Below, piece by piece: positions 18,356 to 26,757 of a stretch of 64,000 bases of DNA. Both the position numbers and the translations under genes were made by a program. A model generated the notes under the pieces. That model was not told the origin of the DNA and ran no database searches. It worked only from the letters and a program-made list of their open reading frames with translations. Source of the stretch: Niabella ginsenosidivorans (GTDB lineage: Bacteria > Bacteroidota > Bacteroidia > Chitinophagales > Chitinophagaceae). Location of the stretch: positions 3,782,001-3,846,000 of the forward strand of contig NZ_CP015772.1 of the NCBI RefSeq assembly GCF_001654455.1. The letters run 5' to 3'. Within the stretch, counting starts at the first letter, position 1, and every line of letters begins with the position of its first letter.

Positions 18356-19066
18356 GTGGACAATCTTAGCAAGGAAATTATCGTTAAAGTAGCAGGTGCT
18401 GCCGATAAAAAATTCTCAAAAATCATTACAGATGAAATGGAGGCTTCAGCAAAAGCCCGCGGAACGGGTATTGCCAAAAGAAGCCCAGAATATATTGAAA
18501 AAAAGATCGATGAAGGCAAGGCTGTTATTGCCCTTACAACAGACGGGGAATGGGTAGGCTTTTGTTATATCGAAACCTGGAGCCATGGCGAATATGTAGC
18601 TAACTCCGGCCTGATTGTATCGCCCAATTTCAGGAAAAGCGGTGTGGCCAAACAAATTAAACAAACTATTTTTAAGCTCAGCCGTCAGAAATATCCTGAA
18701 GCCAAGATATTCGGGCTGACCACGGGTCTGGCTGTAATGAAGATCAACAGCGACCTGGGTTATGAACCTGTTACCTATTCAGAGCTCACACAGGATGAAG
18801 AGTTCTGGGCCGGGTGCAAAAGCTGTGTGAACTATGAGATCCTTATGGGCAAAGATCGTAAGAACTGTATGTGCACTGCCATGCTTTATGACCCCAAAGA
18901 TCATTATGAACCGGAAGAGACAAAAGCGTTCTTTGAAGAAAACAAAACCGGGCTGGAGCGCCTGCAGCGCTTAAAACAATGGAAGTTCTTAAAAGCCTTC
19001 CGCAAAAAAGACAAGTCCGGCAGCGGGTCCGGAACCATAAAATCATTCTTTAACTTATTTCACTAA
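18356..19066 (+). CDS. GNAT-family N-acetyltransferase, probable N-acetylglutamate synthase of arginine biosynthesis
   Basis: This 236-residue protein starts at GTG 18356. The GNAT fold shows in the middle as GFCYIETWSHGEYVANSGLIV, then the acetyl-CoA loop FRKSGVAKQIKQT and GLTTGLAVMKINSDLGYEPV. After the fold comes a Cys-rich stretch (GCKSCVNYEILMGKDRKNC, then CTAML) that could bind metal, and a basic C-terminal tail. It is 22 bases upstream of argG and followed by argC. In Bacteroidota a GNAT gene at the head of the arg genes is taken to supply N-acetylglutamate. The substrate is inferred from context. Confidence 0.8.
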   Translation: MDNLSKEIIVKVAGAADKKFSKIITDEMEASAKARGTGIAKRSPEYIEKKIDEGKAVIALTTDGEWVGFCYIETWSHGEYVANSGLIVSPNFRKSGVAKQIKQTIFKLSRQKYPEAKIFGLTTGLAVMKINSDLGYEPVTYSELTQDEEFWAGCKSCVNYEILMGKDRKNCMCTAMLYDPKDHYEPEETKAFFEENKTGLERLQRLKQWKFLKAFRKKDKSGSGSGTIKSFFNLFH

Positions 19067-19088
19067 TTAATATAATTCTACTATCAAA

Positions 19089-20291
19089 ATGGCTAAAAAA
19101 GTTGTACTGGGTTTTAGTGGAGGTTTAGACACATCATTTTGTGTTAAATACCTTACAGATGACAAAGGGTATGAAGTGCACAGCATTATTGTAAATACCG
19201 GTGGTTTTACTGAAGAGGAGCTGAAAAGAATTGAGGAACATGCAAAAAAACTGGGCGTAAAATCACACAAAACAGTCAATGCCGTAAAAAACTATTACGA
19301 CTCCATTATACGTTATCTCATTTATGGAAACGTTTTAAAAAACAACACCTATCCGCTGAGCGTATCGGCTGAAAGGCTTAGCCAGGCGCTCCATATTGCA
19401 AAGTATGCACGTGAAATAAATGCAGATGCCATTGCGCATGGCAGCACCGGTGCCGGGAATGACCAGGTACGCTTTGATATGGTCTTCCAGATCATGGCTC
19501 CGGAACTGGAGATCATTACTCCCATACGGGATATGAACCTCAGCCGCTCCGCCGAAGTAGAATACCTGAAAAGCAAAAGCGTGGAAATGAATTTTGAAAA
19601 ATCGGTCTACTCTATCAATAAAGGCCTTTGGGGCACCAGCGTTGGGGGGAAAGAAACCCTTTCCTCAAACGGGTATCTCCCGGATGATGCATGGCCTACC
19701 CAGGTTACAAAGACCGGAACAGAGCCCGTAACCCTTTCTTTTGAGCAGGGGGAACTAAAAAAAGTAAATGACCTGGCCTTTGATCATCCTGTGGAAGCCA
19801 TTCAGCATTTACAGCAAATTGCGGGACCTTACGGCATTGGAAGAGATATTCATGTAGGAGATACCATCATTGGCATTAAAGGCCGGGTAGGCTTTGAAGC
19901 CGCTGCGCCTATTTTAATTATTAAAGCTCACCATGCGCTGGAAAAGCATGTGCTGAGCAAGTGGCAATTGCAATGGAAAGATCAGATCGCCTCCTTTTAT
20001 GGTACCTGGCTGCACGAAGGGCAAATACTGGATCCCGTAATGCGCGATATAGAGGCGTACCTGGAAAGCAGCCAGCGCAATGTGACCGGAGACGTTTTTT
20101 TACAGCTGCACCCCTACCGCTATCAGGTACTGGGTATTGAAAGCCCTTACGATCTGATGAATAATGAGTTTGGAAGTTATGGGGAGACCAACAGAAGCTT
20201 TACCGGTGATGACGTAAAAGGTTTTACAAGAATATTCGGAAACCAGACTTCCATCTATCACCAGATAAAAGAATATGCCAGCCAAAAATAA
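19089..20291 (+). CDS. argG: Argininosuccinate synthase
   Basis: This enzyme joins citrulline and aspartate with ATP to form argininosuccinate, the penultimate step to arginine. It is 400 residues long. The PP-loop is FSGGLDTS at 9-16. Citrulline- and aspartate-binding segments include HGSTGAGNDQVRFD and SINKGLWGTSVGGKE, followed by the GIKGRVGFEAAAPILI region. It resembles the Bacteroidota form of ArgG. Its end overlaps the next gene by 17 bases, which points to coupled translation. Confidence 0.95.
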   Translation: MAKKVVLGFSGGLDTSFCVKYLTDDKGYEVHSIIVNTGGFTEEELKRIEEHAKKLGVKSHKTVNAVKNYYDSIIRYLIYGNVLKNNTYPLSVSAERLSQALHIAKYAREINADAIAHGSTGAGNDQVRFDMVFQIMAPELEIITPIRDMNLSRSAEVEYLKSKSVEMNFEKSVYSINKGLWGTSVGGKETLSSNGYLPDDAWPTQVTKTGTEPVTLSFEQGELKKVNDLAFDHPVEAIQHLQQIAGPYGIGRDIHVGDTIIGIKGRVGFEAAAPILIIKAHHALEKHVLSKWQLQWKDQIASFYGTWLHEGQILDPVMRDIEAYLESSQRNVTGDVFLQLHPYRYQVLGIESPYDLMNNEFGSYGETNRSFTGDDVKGFTRIFGNQTSIYHQIKEYASQK

Positions 20292-20628
20292 GGTTGTAAG
20301 CGGGGAACAGCCGCTTTATGCTTATACATGGGGCCCGGGATGCAGAGCGGCTGTGTTATCTGCCGATCATTTATCCGTAAAACAGGAAACAATTCCTGCG
20401 GGAAGTGGTGAACAGCTTCATTATCACAATAGGGCGGTCCAGTTTTTTTATATATTGAAAGGAACTGCCACGTTCGAGATTGACCAGGTATCTTTTCAGC
20501 TTCAGCAACGGGAAGGGATAGAGATACAGGCGGGACAAAAGCACAGGATCTGTAATGAGCATGAGGAATTACTGGAATTTATTGTATATTCCCAACCTTC
20601 AACAGAGAAGGATCGTGTAAATTTGTAA
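20275..20628 (+). CDS. Small cupin-domain protein within the arginine cluster
   Basis: This 117-residue single-domain cupin has metal-ligand motifs close to the consensus: GEQLHYHNRAVQFFYILKG (motif 1, with two His and a Gln in place of the usual Glu region) and EIQAGQKHRICNEHEELLEF (motif 2). The ATG at 20275 lies inside the end of argG (17-base overlap), and argC follows 62 bases later, so it belongs to the arginine unit. No catalytic role is known; binding or mannose-6-phosphate-isomerase-like activity would be a guess. Its insertion between argG and argC is notable. Confidence 0.82.
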   Translation: MPAKNKVVSGEQPLYAYTWGPGCRAAVLSADHLSVKQETIPAGSGEQLHYHNRAVQFFYILKGTATFEIDQVSFQLQQREGIEIQAGQKHRICNEHEELLEFIVYSQPSTEKDRVNL

Positions 20629-20690
20629 GACTGCAAAGCAGCATATTTTATAACACCAGGCTGTTGCCTGGTTCCTGAAAAAAATTAGCA

Positions 20691-21674
20691 ATGAGCATAA
20701 AAGCTGGAATTATTGGCGGGGCCGGCTATACCGGTGGCGAGTTAATACGGATACTGATCAATCACCCGTCTGTGCATATTTCATTTATCCATAGCCGGAG
20801 CAATGCAGGTAAGCCGGTTACAGATGTTCATAGCGACCTGATTGGTGACACCAGCCTGGAGTTCACCAGTGAAATAGCACAGGATATTGACGTGCTGTTC
20901 CTTTGCCTGGGACACGGAGAGTCCACAAAATTTCTTCGGGAAACCTCCATCAACCCATCCATAAAGATCATTGACCTGGCCAATGATTTCCGTCTGAGAA
21001 AAGATCGTAAGCAACCGGAACTGAACCGGGAATTTGTATACGGTTTGCCGGAACTGAACCGCGAGGCCATAAAAACGGCTTCAAACATTGCCAACCCGGG
21101 ATGTTTTGCCACCACCATTCAGCTCGGATTGCTGCCCCTGGCCAATACCGGCGTCCTGAAAGAGATCTATACCACAGGCATTACAGGATCTACAGGCGCA
21201 GGGCAAAAGCTGGCCGCCACCTCTCATTTCAGTTGGAGAGCCAATAATATACAGGCCTACAAAACCCTTACCCATCAGCATCTGGGAGAGATCGGCGAAT
21301 CACTGGATCAGCTGCAACCCGGAACAGAAATTGAATTAAGCTTTGTTCCCTGGAGGGGAGATTTTACACGCGGTATTTTTATAAGTTCTACCGTAACCAC
21401 TGATCTTTCACTGGATGAGCTTTACGTCATTTTTGAAGACTTTTATAAGGAGCATCCCTTTACCACCGTTAGCCGCGCGCCTATTTTCCTGAAACAGGTA
21501 GTGAACACGAATAAAGCAGTGATCCAGTTAGAAAAAGTAGGAACCAAACTGGTAATTCATTCTGCAGCAGACAATTTATTAAAAGGCGCCAGCGGGCAGG
21601 CCGTGCAAAATATGAACCTGCTGTTTGGCCTGGACGAAAGAACGGGGCTTAACCTGAAGCCGGCCGCATTTTAA
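20691..21674 (+). CDS. argC: N-acetyl-gamma-glutamyl-phosphate reductase
   Basis: This enzyme performs the NADPH-dependent reduction of N-acetylglutamyl phosphate in arginine synthesis. It is 327 residues long. The N-terminal nucleotide-binding motif is GGAGYTGGELIRIL, the catalytic cysteine is in SNIANPGCFATTIQLGLLPL, and the dimerisation domain contains THQHLGEIGE and SFVPWRGDFTRGIF. The remaining arg genes (argD, argF, argB, argE, argH) do not follow, so the pathway is split over the genome. Confidence 0.95.
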   Translation: MSIKAGIIGGAGYTGGELIRILINHPSVHISFIHSRSNAGKPVTDVHSDLIGDTSLEFTSEIAQDIDVLFLCLGHGESTKFLRETSINPSIKIIDLANDFRLRKDRKQPELNREFVYGLPELNREAIKTASNIANPGCFATTIQLGLLPLANTGVLKEIYTTGITGSTGAGQKLAATSHFSWRANNIQAYKTLTHQHLGEIGESLDQLQPGTEIELSFVPWRGDFTRGIFISSTVTTDLSLDELYVIFEDFYKEHPFTTVSRAPIFLKQVVNTNKAVIQLEKVGTKLVIHSAADNLLKGASGQAVQNMNLLFGLDERTGLNLKPAAF

Positions 21675-21756
21675 AAGATTTTCAGGGTTTGTTGCGTTTC
21701 ATAGATCCTGTTCGTTATAACAGTTATAAACCGATTGCTGTTTTAATACAAACAAT

Positions 21757-22353
21757 ATGAAAACAAACCTAAGCGCTTTACAGGGATTCCTGCTTATTCT
21801 TTTAACGGCCTTATTATTCTCCTGTAAAAAAGACAATATGGCTGACTCCGGCCAGATTAAAAGAGGCAAAGAGACTTATTATTGGTACAATAATAAAAAA
21901 ATTCCCCTCTATTATGATAATACAGTCTGGTCTGTAAAGGTTAACGGGAATACAGAGCCCAAAAAGGCTGATTTTCCATCATTTGAGAATAAGATAACGC
22001 AAATCGGCTCCTTGGGCAACGGGTTTTTCAGGGTAGATTTTACAGAACCCGTAGACCTCCGGTCTGTAAGTGGCAGTATCCTTTTTGCCATCCCCTCTGT
22101 GGTAAAAACAAAATACGAAGAAAGCACCAGGGTCCTCCTCACCGGCAACCTCTCCCTTTCCTTAAAAGAAAATGCCGATCTGGAAGCCATTACCTCAAAA
22201 TATGAACTTACAATAATAGAAAAGGGGGCTTATAGTGTGCTGTTACAAAGCAAAAACCCTATAAACGTTATCGAAACAGCCAATACGATCTATGAAAAAG
22301 AGGATGTAACCTGGTGTGAACCCGAATTTTTTGGGAAGTTTACCACTTTTTAA
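21757..22353 (+). CDS. Lipoprotein with a stand-alone subtilase-prodomain-like C terminus
   Basis: This 198-residue protein has a lipoprotein signal (LLILLTALLFSC, acylated Cys at about 23, then KKD). The mature part begins with a short Tyr-rich segment (ETYYWYNNKKIPLYYD). Its last third (LEAITSKYELTIIEKGAYSV, then ANTIYEKEDVTWCEPEFF) closely follows the pattern of fervidolysin-type propeptides of S8 proteases, which normally precede a catalytic domain. Here a stop follows and no S8 domain is found in any nearby frame. It may be a free protease inhibitor/chaperone or a remnant. It is 82 bases after argC, probably unrelated to it. Confidence 0.72.
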   Translation: MKTNLSALQGFLLILLTALLFSCKKDNMADSGQIKRGKETYYWYNNKKIPLYYDNTVWSVKVNGNTEPKKADFPSFENKITQIGSLGNGFFRVDFTEPVDLRSVSGSILFAIPSVVKTKYEESTRVLLTGNLSLSLKENADLEAITSKYELTIIEKGAYSVLLQSKNPINVIETANTIYEKEDVTWCEPEFFGKFTTF

Positions 22354-22418
22354 AATATAGCAATCAATGAATCAGCGCTCATCCGGTATAGCCGATGCGT
22401 TTTTGAAACAATCCCTTT

Positions 22419-22880
22419 TTATAACCCGCTATCCAAATACCGGTTATCCAGCCCATACGGCCTGGATGCTGTTATCTTTACTTTTTTGAAATCGGGATGT
22501 TGCGGGTTTAGTAAAACATCAGACTCTTCCGGAATTATTGCGGAAGGTACCCGCATCATTAAGTGGGAACGGTGCAGCAGAAACTGGTCGCCCATAAACT
22601 GGGTATATTCCATATCCTCCACCCATTTATCCTTTAGAATAGCTGGTTGAACCTGCACCCCGGGGCTTTCGGGCACTTCAATGGTTAACAGGTAGTAGTT
22701 CATCCGTAGACTGTACAAACCACGGTCAAAATTTACAACAATCTCCAGTGCAGCCAATGAAATGTGTTCAAAAGTATAAAGCGCATATACTCCTTTTGAA
22801 TTCCAGCGACCTCCAAATAAAAAAGCGCCAAAGCCGGAAATATCTTCCCTGTAGGGAGCGTTTACCAGGCGATAAACCAA
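22419..22880 (-). CDS. RES-domain toxin (NAD+-degrading family)
   Basis: This is the toxin half of a RES/Xre type II toxin-antitoxin pair; characterised members (MbcT, ParT, Res) deplete NAD+ or modify a PRPP enzyme. It is 153 residues long. The family residues appear as Arg25 in FGGRWNSKG, Glu46 in AALEIVV and Ser113 in RVPSAIIPEES, with the usual late NPQHPDFKKV. The start is TTG at 22880, one codon after the antitoxin stop and in the same frame, so toxin translation depends on re-initiation and would be limited relative to antitoxin. Confidence 0.9.
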   Translation of the reverse strand: MVYRLVNAPYREDISGFGAFLFGGRWNSKGVYALYTFEHISLAALEIVVNFDRGLYSLRMNYYLLTIEVPESPGVQVQPAILKDKWVEDMEYTQFMGDQFLLHRSHLMMRVPSAIIPEESDVLLNPQHPDFKKVKITASRPYGLDNRYLDSGL

Positions 22881-22883
22881 GCA

Positions 22884-23288
22884 TCAGGCAGAAATTCCGT
22901 GTTCAAGACGATGAAGTAAAGCAATGACATCCTCTATCCCGGTATGTGTTGTAAGCTGCTCTTTTACTGATGCACCATTTAAAGAAAAAGGCCGGCTGTT
23001 TATCCACTGACGGAATCCCTCTTTACCAAAAAAGTCATTTCCAATGTCTATGAGCGTTTCTAGTAAAAGGATCCGTTCAATCTGAAGACCATTAAAACCG
23101 CTTCCATCCTTTGCATAGCGGTGCAAAGTGCGTTCATTGATATAAAGCAGATCGGCCCATTCATTTAATGTAAAGGGGCTTTTATCTGCAATTTTTTTAA
23201 ATTTTGTGAATGTAAAATCCTTTACATCCGGTGCTCTTTTGGAAACTTCCCGGCGGATTTCGTATATGGCTTCAAAATCTGAAACCAT
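22884..23288 (-). CDS. Xre-type antitoxin with MbcA/ParS toxin-binding domain
   Basis: This 134-residue partner of the RES toxin has a helix-turn-helix in the first half (FTLNEWADLLYINERTLHRY) and the C-terminal MbcA/ParS (DUF2384-like) domain (ERILLLETLIDIGNDFFGKE, then FRQWINSRPFSLNGASV). It would bind and neutralise the toxin and repress its own promoter. The antitoxin gene is upstream of the toxin gene, as usual for this family. Confidence 0.9.
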   Translation of the reverse strand: MVSDFEAIYEIRREVSKRAPDVKDFTFTKFKKIADKSPFTLNEWADLLYINERTLHRYAKDGSGFNGLQIERILLLETLIDIGNDFFGKEGFRQWINSRPFSLNGASVKEQLTTHTGIEDVIALLHRLEHGISA

Positions 23289-23389
23289 TGGAAGCGGAGC
23301 GTCTTTGATAAGGGAATCTCTTTTAGTGTGTTTTTTATAACCCGACTTTTGTCACAAAGGTATATGCTTTTTGTCGCCTTTCTTGTATT

Positions 23390-24118
23390 TTACAATTCTT
23401 TTTCCATTTTTGACCACACTTCATAAATAGGCGCTCCTTTTGAGCTAACACCGGTATGTATCCAGTTCTGTCCCTCCAGGTGGTCTTTAAATTCGAGCGT
23501 CATTCCCACACGGGAATTATCTCTGGAGAAGAACTCGATCGTTTCTGCATATACGCCATTTTTAAAAGTATACATGCCACCCCCGGTTCCCGAAAATTCT
23601 CCTGTTTCAACATTTATAGCCGCCCATTGGAAGCGGTCATTGGTCAGGAATTTTAAGGTGCGGCGGGGAGCCAGTGGCATGTCCTTTACCACATTGCCCT
23701 CCTTTCTGCCGGTGATGCGCCATATTCCGCTCATTTTATTATCGGCTGCACCCACTTTCTGCCATTCGCCTTCTTCGCCAGACAAATTACTTATTGCCTT
23801 ATCTCCCTTTACCTTCCAGGTAAACACCTCGCTGGTCCCTGTTTTTGCCTTATTATCAGAACAGAAGCGGTAATTGATCGTTAAATTACCATTTTCAACA
23901 GTATGAAGCCCACCAAATGTTTTATGAAACTTTTTACCAGACAAATCATAATGCGTTATCATACAATAACCATCCATTGCCATCAGTATCCATGTATCAT
24001 TTCCCTTAGTAAGCCTCCAACTGCCGCTAAGGGAGGTGCTCTTTGCTGCAACGGTAAAACCTAAAGCCAGCACAAAAAAACATACAATAAAAATACGGTT
24101 TGCAAAATTCCATTTCAT
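23390..24118 (-). CDS. Secreted protein with two lipocalin-like repeats
   Basis: This 242-residue protein has a signal peptide (MKWNFANRIFIVCFFVLALG, cleavage near AAK). Two related halves each begin with a small-beta-barrel motif: LSGSWRLTKGNDTW near 30 and MSGIWRITGRKEGN near 129. Each continues with an F/Y-rich strand set (GYCMITHYDLSGKKFHKTF; FQWAAINVETGEFSG). That pattern fits a tandem lipocalin-like or DUF4488-type protein seen in Bacteroidota. The exact family and ligand are unknown. It is monocistronic between the toxin-antitoxin pair and the aldo/keto reductase. Confidence 0.7.
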   Translation of the reverse strand: MKWNFANRIFIVCFFVLALGFTVAAKSTSLSGSWRLTKGNDTWILMAMDGYCMITHYDLSGKKFHKTFGGLHTVENGNLTINYRFCSDNKAKTGTSEVFTWKVKGDKAISNLSGEEGEWQKVGAADNKMSGIWRITGRKEGNVVKDMPLAPRRTLKFLTNDRFQWAAINVETGEFSGTGGGMYTFKNGVYAETIEFFSRDNSRVGMTLEFKDHLEGQNWIHTGVSSKGAPIYEVWSKMEKEL

Positions 24119-24164
24119 ACGGCCTGCTTTTAAATGATATAGTACAATGCAAAACAGTTTCCCG

Positions 24165-25157
24165 CTATTTTCCGCTATTCAGGATCTGTTCTATATGCAA
24201 CAACTCATCTCTGGAAAAGTTTTTGTGCTGCAAACATTTTAAGGAATCGAGCAACTGATCACTGCTGCTGGCACCCACCAGCACAGATGTGATTCTTTTA
24301 TCCTTTAATAACCAGGCAAGCGCCATCTGTGCCAGGCTTTGCCCACGTTTTTCCGCCAGTTCATTTAATGCCTTTATCTGTTCCAGCTTCTCAGGCGTAA
24401 TTGCCGACTTTTGAAGAAAGCCGTGCTTTTTAGCAGCCCTTGAGTTTTTGGGAATCCCTTTCAGGTATTTATTGCTTAATAAGCCCTGGGCCAGCGGGGA
24501 AAAAGGGATGCATCCAACTCCTTCCTTCTCCAGCAGATCCAGCAGCCCCCCCTCCACCCAACGCTCAAACATAGAGTATTTGGGCTGATGGATTAAACAG
24601 GGAGTACCCAGTTTTTTTAGGATTTTAAATGCTTTCGCCGCCTCCTTTTCCGGGTAGTTGGAAATTCCCGCATATAAGGCTTTTCCCTGCCGAACAATAA
24701 GGTCCAGTGCCGTCATTGTTTCTTCCAGCGGTGTTTCAGGATCAGGACGATGGTGATAAAAGATATCTACATAGTCCAGCTGCATCCGCCGGAGGCTCTG
24801 ATCCAGGCTGGCAACCAGGTATTTTTTTGACCCCCAGTCGCCATAAGGCCCGTCCCACATGGTATAGCCGGCCTTTGACGAAATGATCAGCTCATCACGG
24901 TGCTTTTTAAGATCACTGTGCAGGATCTTTCCAAAATTGGTTTCCGCAGAGCCGGGAGGAGGTCCGTAGTTATTGGCCAGGTCAAAATGCGTGATCCCTG
25001 CATCAAAAGCCGTATGTATTATTTTCCGGTAGGTTTTCTCATCATCCACATCCCCGAAGTTGTGCCAGAGGCCCAGCGAGATGGCGGGCAACTTTATTCC
25101 TGAAACGCCGCAACGGCGGTATTCCATTTCCTTATATCTTGATGGATTGAATTTCAT
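24165..25157 (-). CDS. Aldo/keto reductase, YghZ/GPR-like
   Basis: This 330-residue NADPH-dependent reductase has a TIM-barrel fold. The catalytic tetrad can be placed: Asp in THFDLANNYG, the Tyr just after it, Lys in ISSKAGYTMW and His in DIFYHHRPDPETP. The coenzyme-binding end is SVLVGASSSDQLLDSL. The start EYRRCGVSGIKLPAISLGLW and the sequence YGPPPGSAETNFG match the group that includes E. coli YghZ (L-glyceraldehyde-3-phosphate/methylglyoxal reductase). The substrate cannot be fixed from sequence alone. Confidence 0.9.
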   Translation of the reverse strand: MKFNPSRYKEMEYRRCGVSGIKLPAISLGLWHNFGDVDDEKTYRKIIHTAFDAGITHFDLANNYGPPPGSAETNFGKILHSDLKKHRDELIISSKAGYTMWDGPYGDWGSKKYLVASLDQSLRRMQLDYVDIFYHHRPDPETPLEETMTALDLIVRQGKALYAGISNYPEKEAAKAFKILKKLGTPCLIHQPKYSMFERWVEGGLLDLLEKEGVGCIPFSPLAQGLLSNKYLKGIPKNSRAAKKHGFLQKSAITPEKLEQIKALNELAEKRGQSLAQMALAWLLKDKRITSVLVGASSSDQLLDSLKCLQHKNFSRDELLHIEQILNSGK

Positions 25158-25251
25158 ATGCTTGTGATTTTATGTATTTTTTTTCGGATTTGCCGGAATG
25201 GCTCATAGTCCGTCGATAGTCCCATTCCGGATACTTAATACGCAATTTTTA

Positions 25252-25286
25252 TAGCTGATTACTGAAAACTGACCACTGATAGCAGC
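25252..25286. repeat. Degenerate 7-bp-period tandem repeat (site 3)
   Basis: Heptamers tagctga, ttactga, aaactga, ccactga and tagcagc follow one another in phase, between the reductase gene and the end of the PBP4 gene. Confidence 0.65.
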
Positions 25287-25290
25287 CTAC

Positions 25291-26661
25291 TCACTTCAGC
25301 TCATCCAGTACTTTATACATTTTCCGGATAAGTGCATACTGGCTACCACTGTAATTATTGACCAGCATCGAAAAAATATACTGATCGCCATCTTTCGATT
25401 GCTGATAACCAGAGAACCCTTTTACGCGGTTGATCGTTCCGCTCTTCATCTTCATATCATTGTACACCGGGAACGCTTCATAATAGTCTGCAAACCAGGG
25501 CTGCTGCTGTGCGTATTTTAAAATAGTGACCTGTGCCTTTGTGGTGATCCTGTTTTGTGGCGAAAGACCCGAGCCATCGTATAAGTGCAGCTCTTCCGGG
25601 TCTACTCCTTTATCTTTCCAGTACTCTTTTTCCGCATCGATGCCGTTATCGGTTGTTGCCTGTCCTTTTTGCTTAAGACCAACCGTTTTTAATAATGCTT
25701 CCCCGTAAAGGTTCACACTTTTCCGCAAAAACCAATAGATAATCTTAGAAAGATCGGGAGATGCATTTGTAAAAAACCAGTTTACATTTTTTTCTTCTTT
25801 AGCTGTAACCGTTATCTTGTCGCTTGCAAAGCTTACGGTTCCTTTCAGGTTGCTGATGACCGTTTTCACAAACTGATTAGCCGGGTCATAAATAGATCCT
25901 GAAATAACAAATCCTTTTTTTTCTGCCGGGATGGTTCCGGTCAGTATTCCTTTTTTATTGCCCATAGAAGGATAATACAGATTGGTGTTATCATCAGAGG
26001 TCTTACTTCCTGCCGTAGCTTTGGAAGTGATGGCATAATCATATAAATAGGGGTCTGTTTTTACAATCGAAACCGGGCTGCCTTCCGCACCGGATCTCAA
26101 TATCAGGTCAAACTGGTTCTCGCGCCAGTTCAGGGCCTGCGCGCCCGCACCGTAATAATTCCCCAGGTCCTCCCAGATCCACCCATCCGGGATGGTTTCA
26201 TCGCCCCAGAGCCCGGTATAGATAATCACAGAGTGCAGCTCTTTTACACCTGTTTGCTGTATGGCAGCTTTTAGTTTGGAAAGGAAAACAGGTGCTTTCG
26301 TGTCGTCCCAGCGCCAGCTGGCTAACGTAGGATCCCCGGATGGATCAATATACAGGCTTTTACCCCTGGGTGTATTTACGATCCCGAACCGGGTTTCATA
26401 TTTAAAATCTTTTCCCAGGATGTCAAACGCAGTAGCTGCTGTAATGATCTTTTCTGTAGATGCAGTAGCCATGCCCATACTGCTGTTCTGATCAAAAACC
26501 ACTGCTCCGGTCTTTGCATTGATCACGTACAGGGAAACCAGCGCATGGCTTAACTGTGCATCTGCATTAAATGCTTCCATTGCCGTGCTCAGCCTTGTGC
26601 TTACCTGGCCCTGTGCTAAAAAGCAGCCCAATAGCGCCAGGGAACAAAACAACCTTCTCAT
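25291..26661 (-). CDS. dacB: D-alanyl-D-alanine carboxypeptidase/endopeptidase, PBP4 (peptidase S13)
   Basis: This periplasmic penicillin-binding protein trims or cleaves peptidoglycan cross-links. The ATG at 26661 gives 456 residues and a clean signal peptide (MRRLFCSLALLGCFLAQGQ); a frame ten codons longer is open. The three active-site motifs are visible: SxxK as STEK in GMATASTEKIITAA, SxN in DGSGLSPQNRITT, and KSG in MKMKSGTINRVKGFSGY (the KTG box, with Ser). The long insert between the first two motifs is typical of S13 enzymes. Confidence 0.93.
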   Translation of the reverse strand: MRRLFCSLALLGCFLAQGQVSTRLSTAMEAFNADAQLSHALVSLYVINAKTGAVVFDQNSSMGMATASTEKIITAATAFDILGKDFKYETRFGIVNTPRGKSLYIDPSGDPTLASWRWDDTKAPVFLSKLKAAIQQTGVKELHSVIIYTGLWGDETIPDGWIWEDLGNYYGAGAQALNWRENQFDLILRSGAEGSPVSIVKTDPYLYDYAITSKATAGSKTSDDNTNLYYPSMGNKKGILTGTIPAEKKGFVISGSIYDPANQFVKTVISNLKGTVSFASDKITVTAKEEKNVNWFFTNASPDLSKIIYWFLRKSVNLYGEALLKTVGLKQKGQATTDNGIDAEKEYWKDKGVDPEELHLYDGSGLSPQNRITTKAQVTILKYAQQQPWFADYYEAFPVYNDMKMKSGTINRVKGFSGYQQSKDGDQYIFSMLVNNYSGSQYALIRKMYKVLDELK

Positions 26662-26757
26662 AATAACGATCATTAAGAAGGGAAAATACAAATTTATTCA
26701 GGAAGAATGGCACCGTTCATCCTAAAAATTTGCGGGTGTACACAGAAAAGCAGGAAT

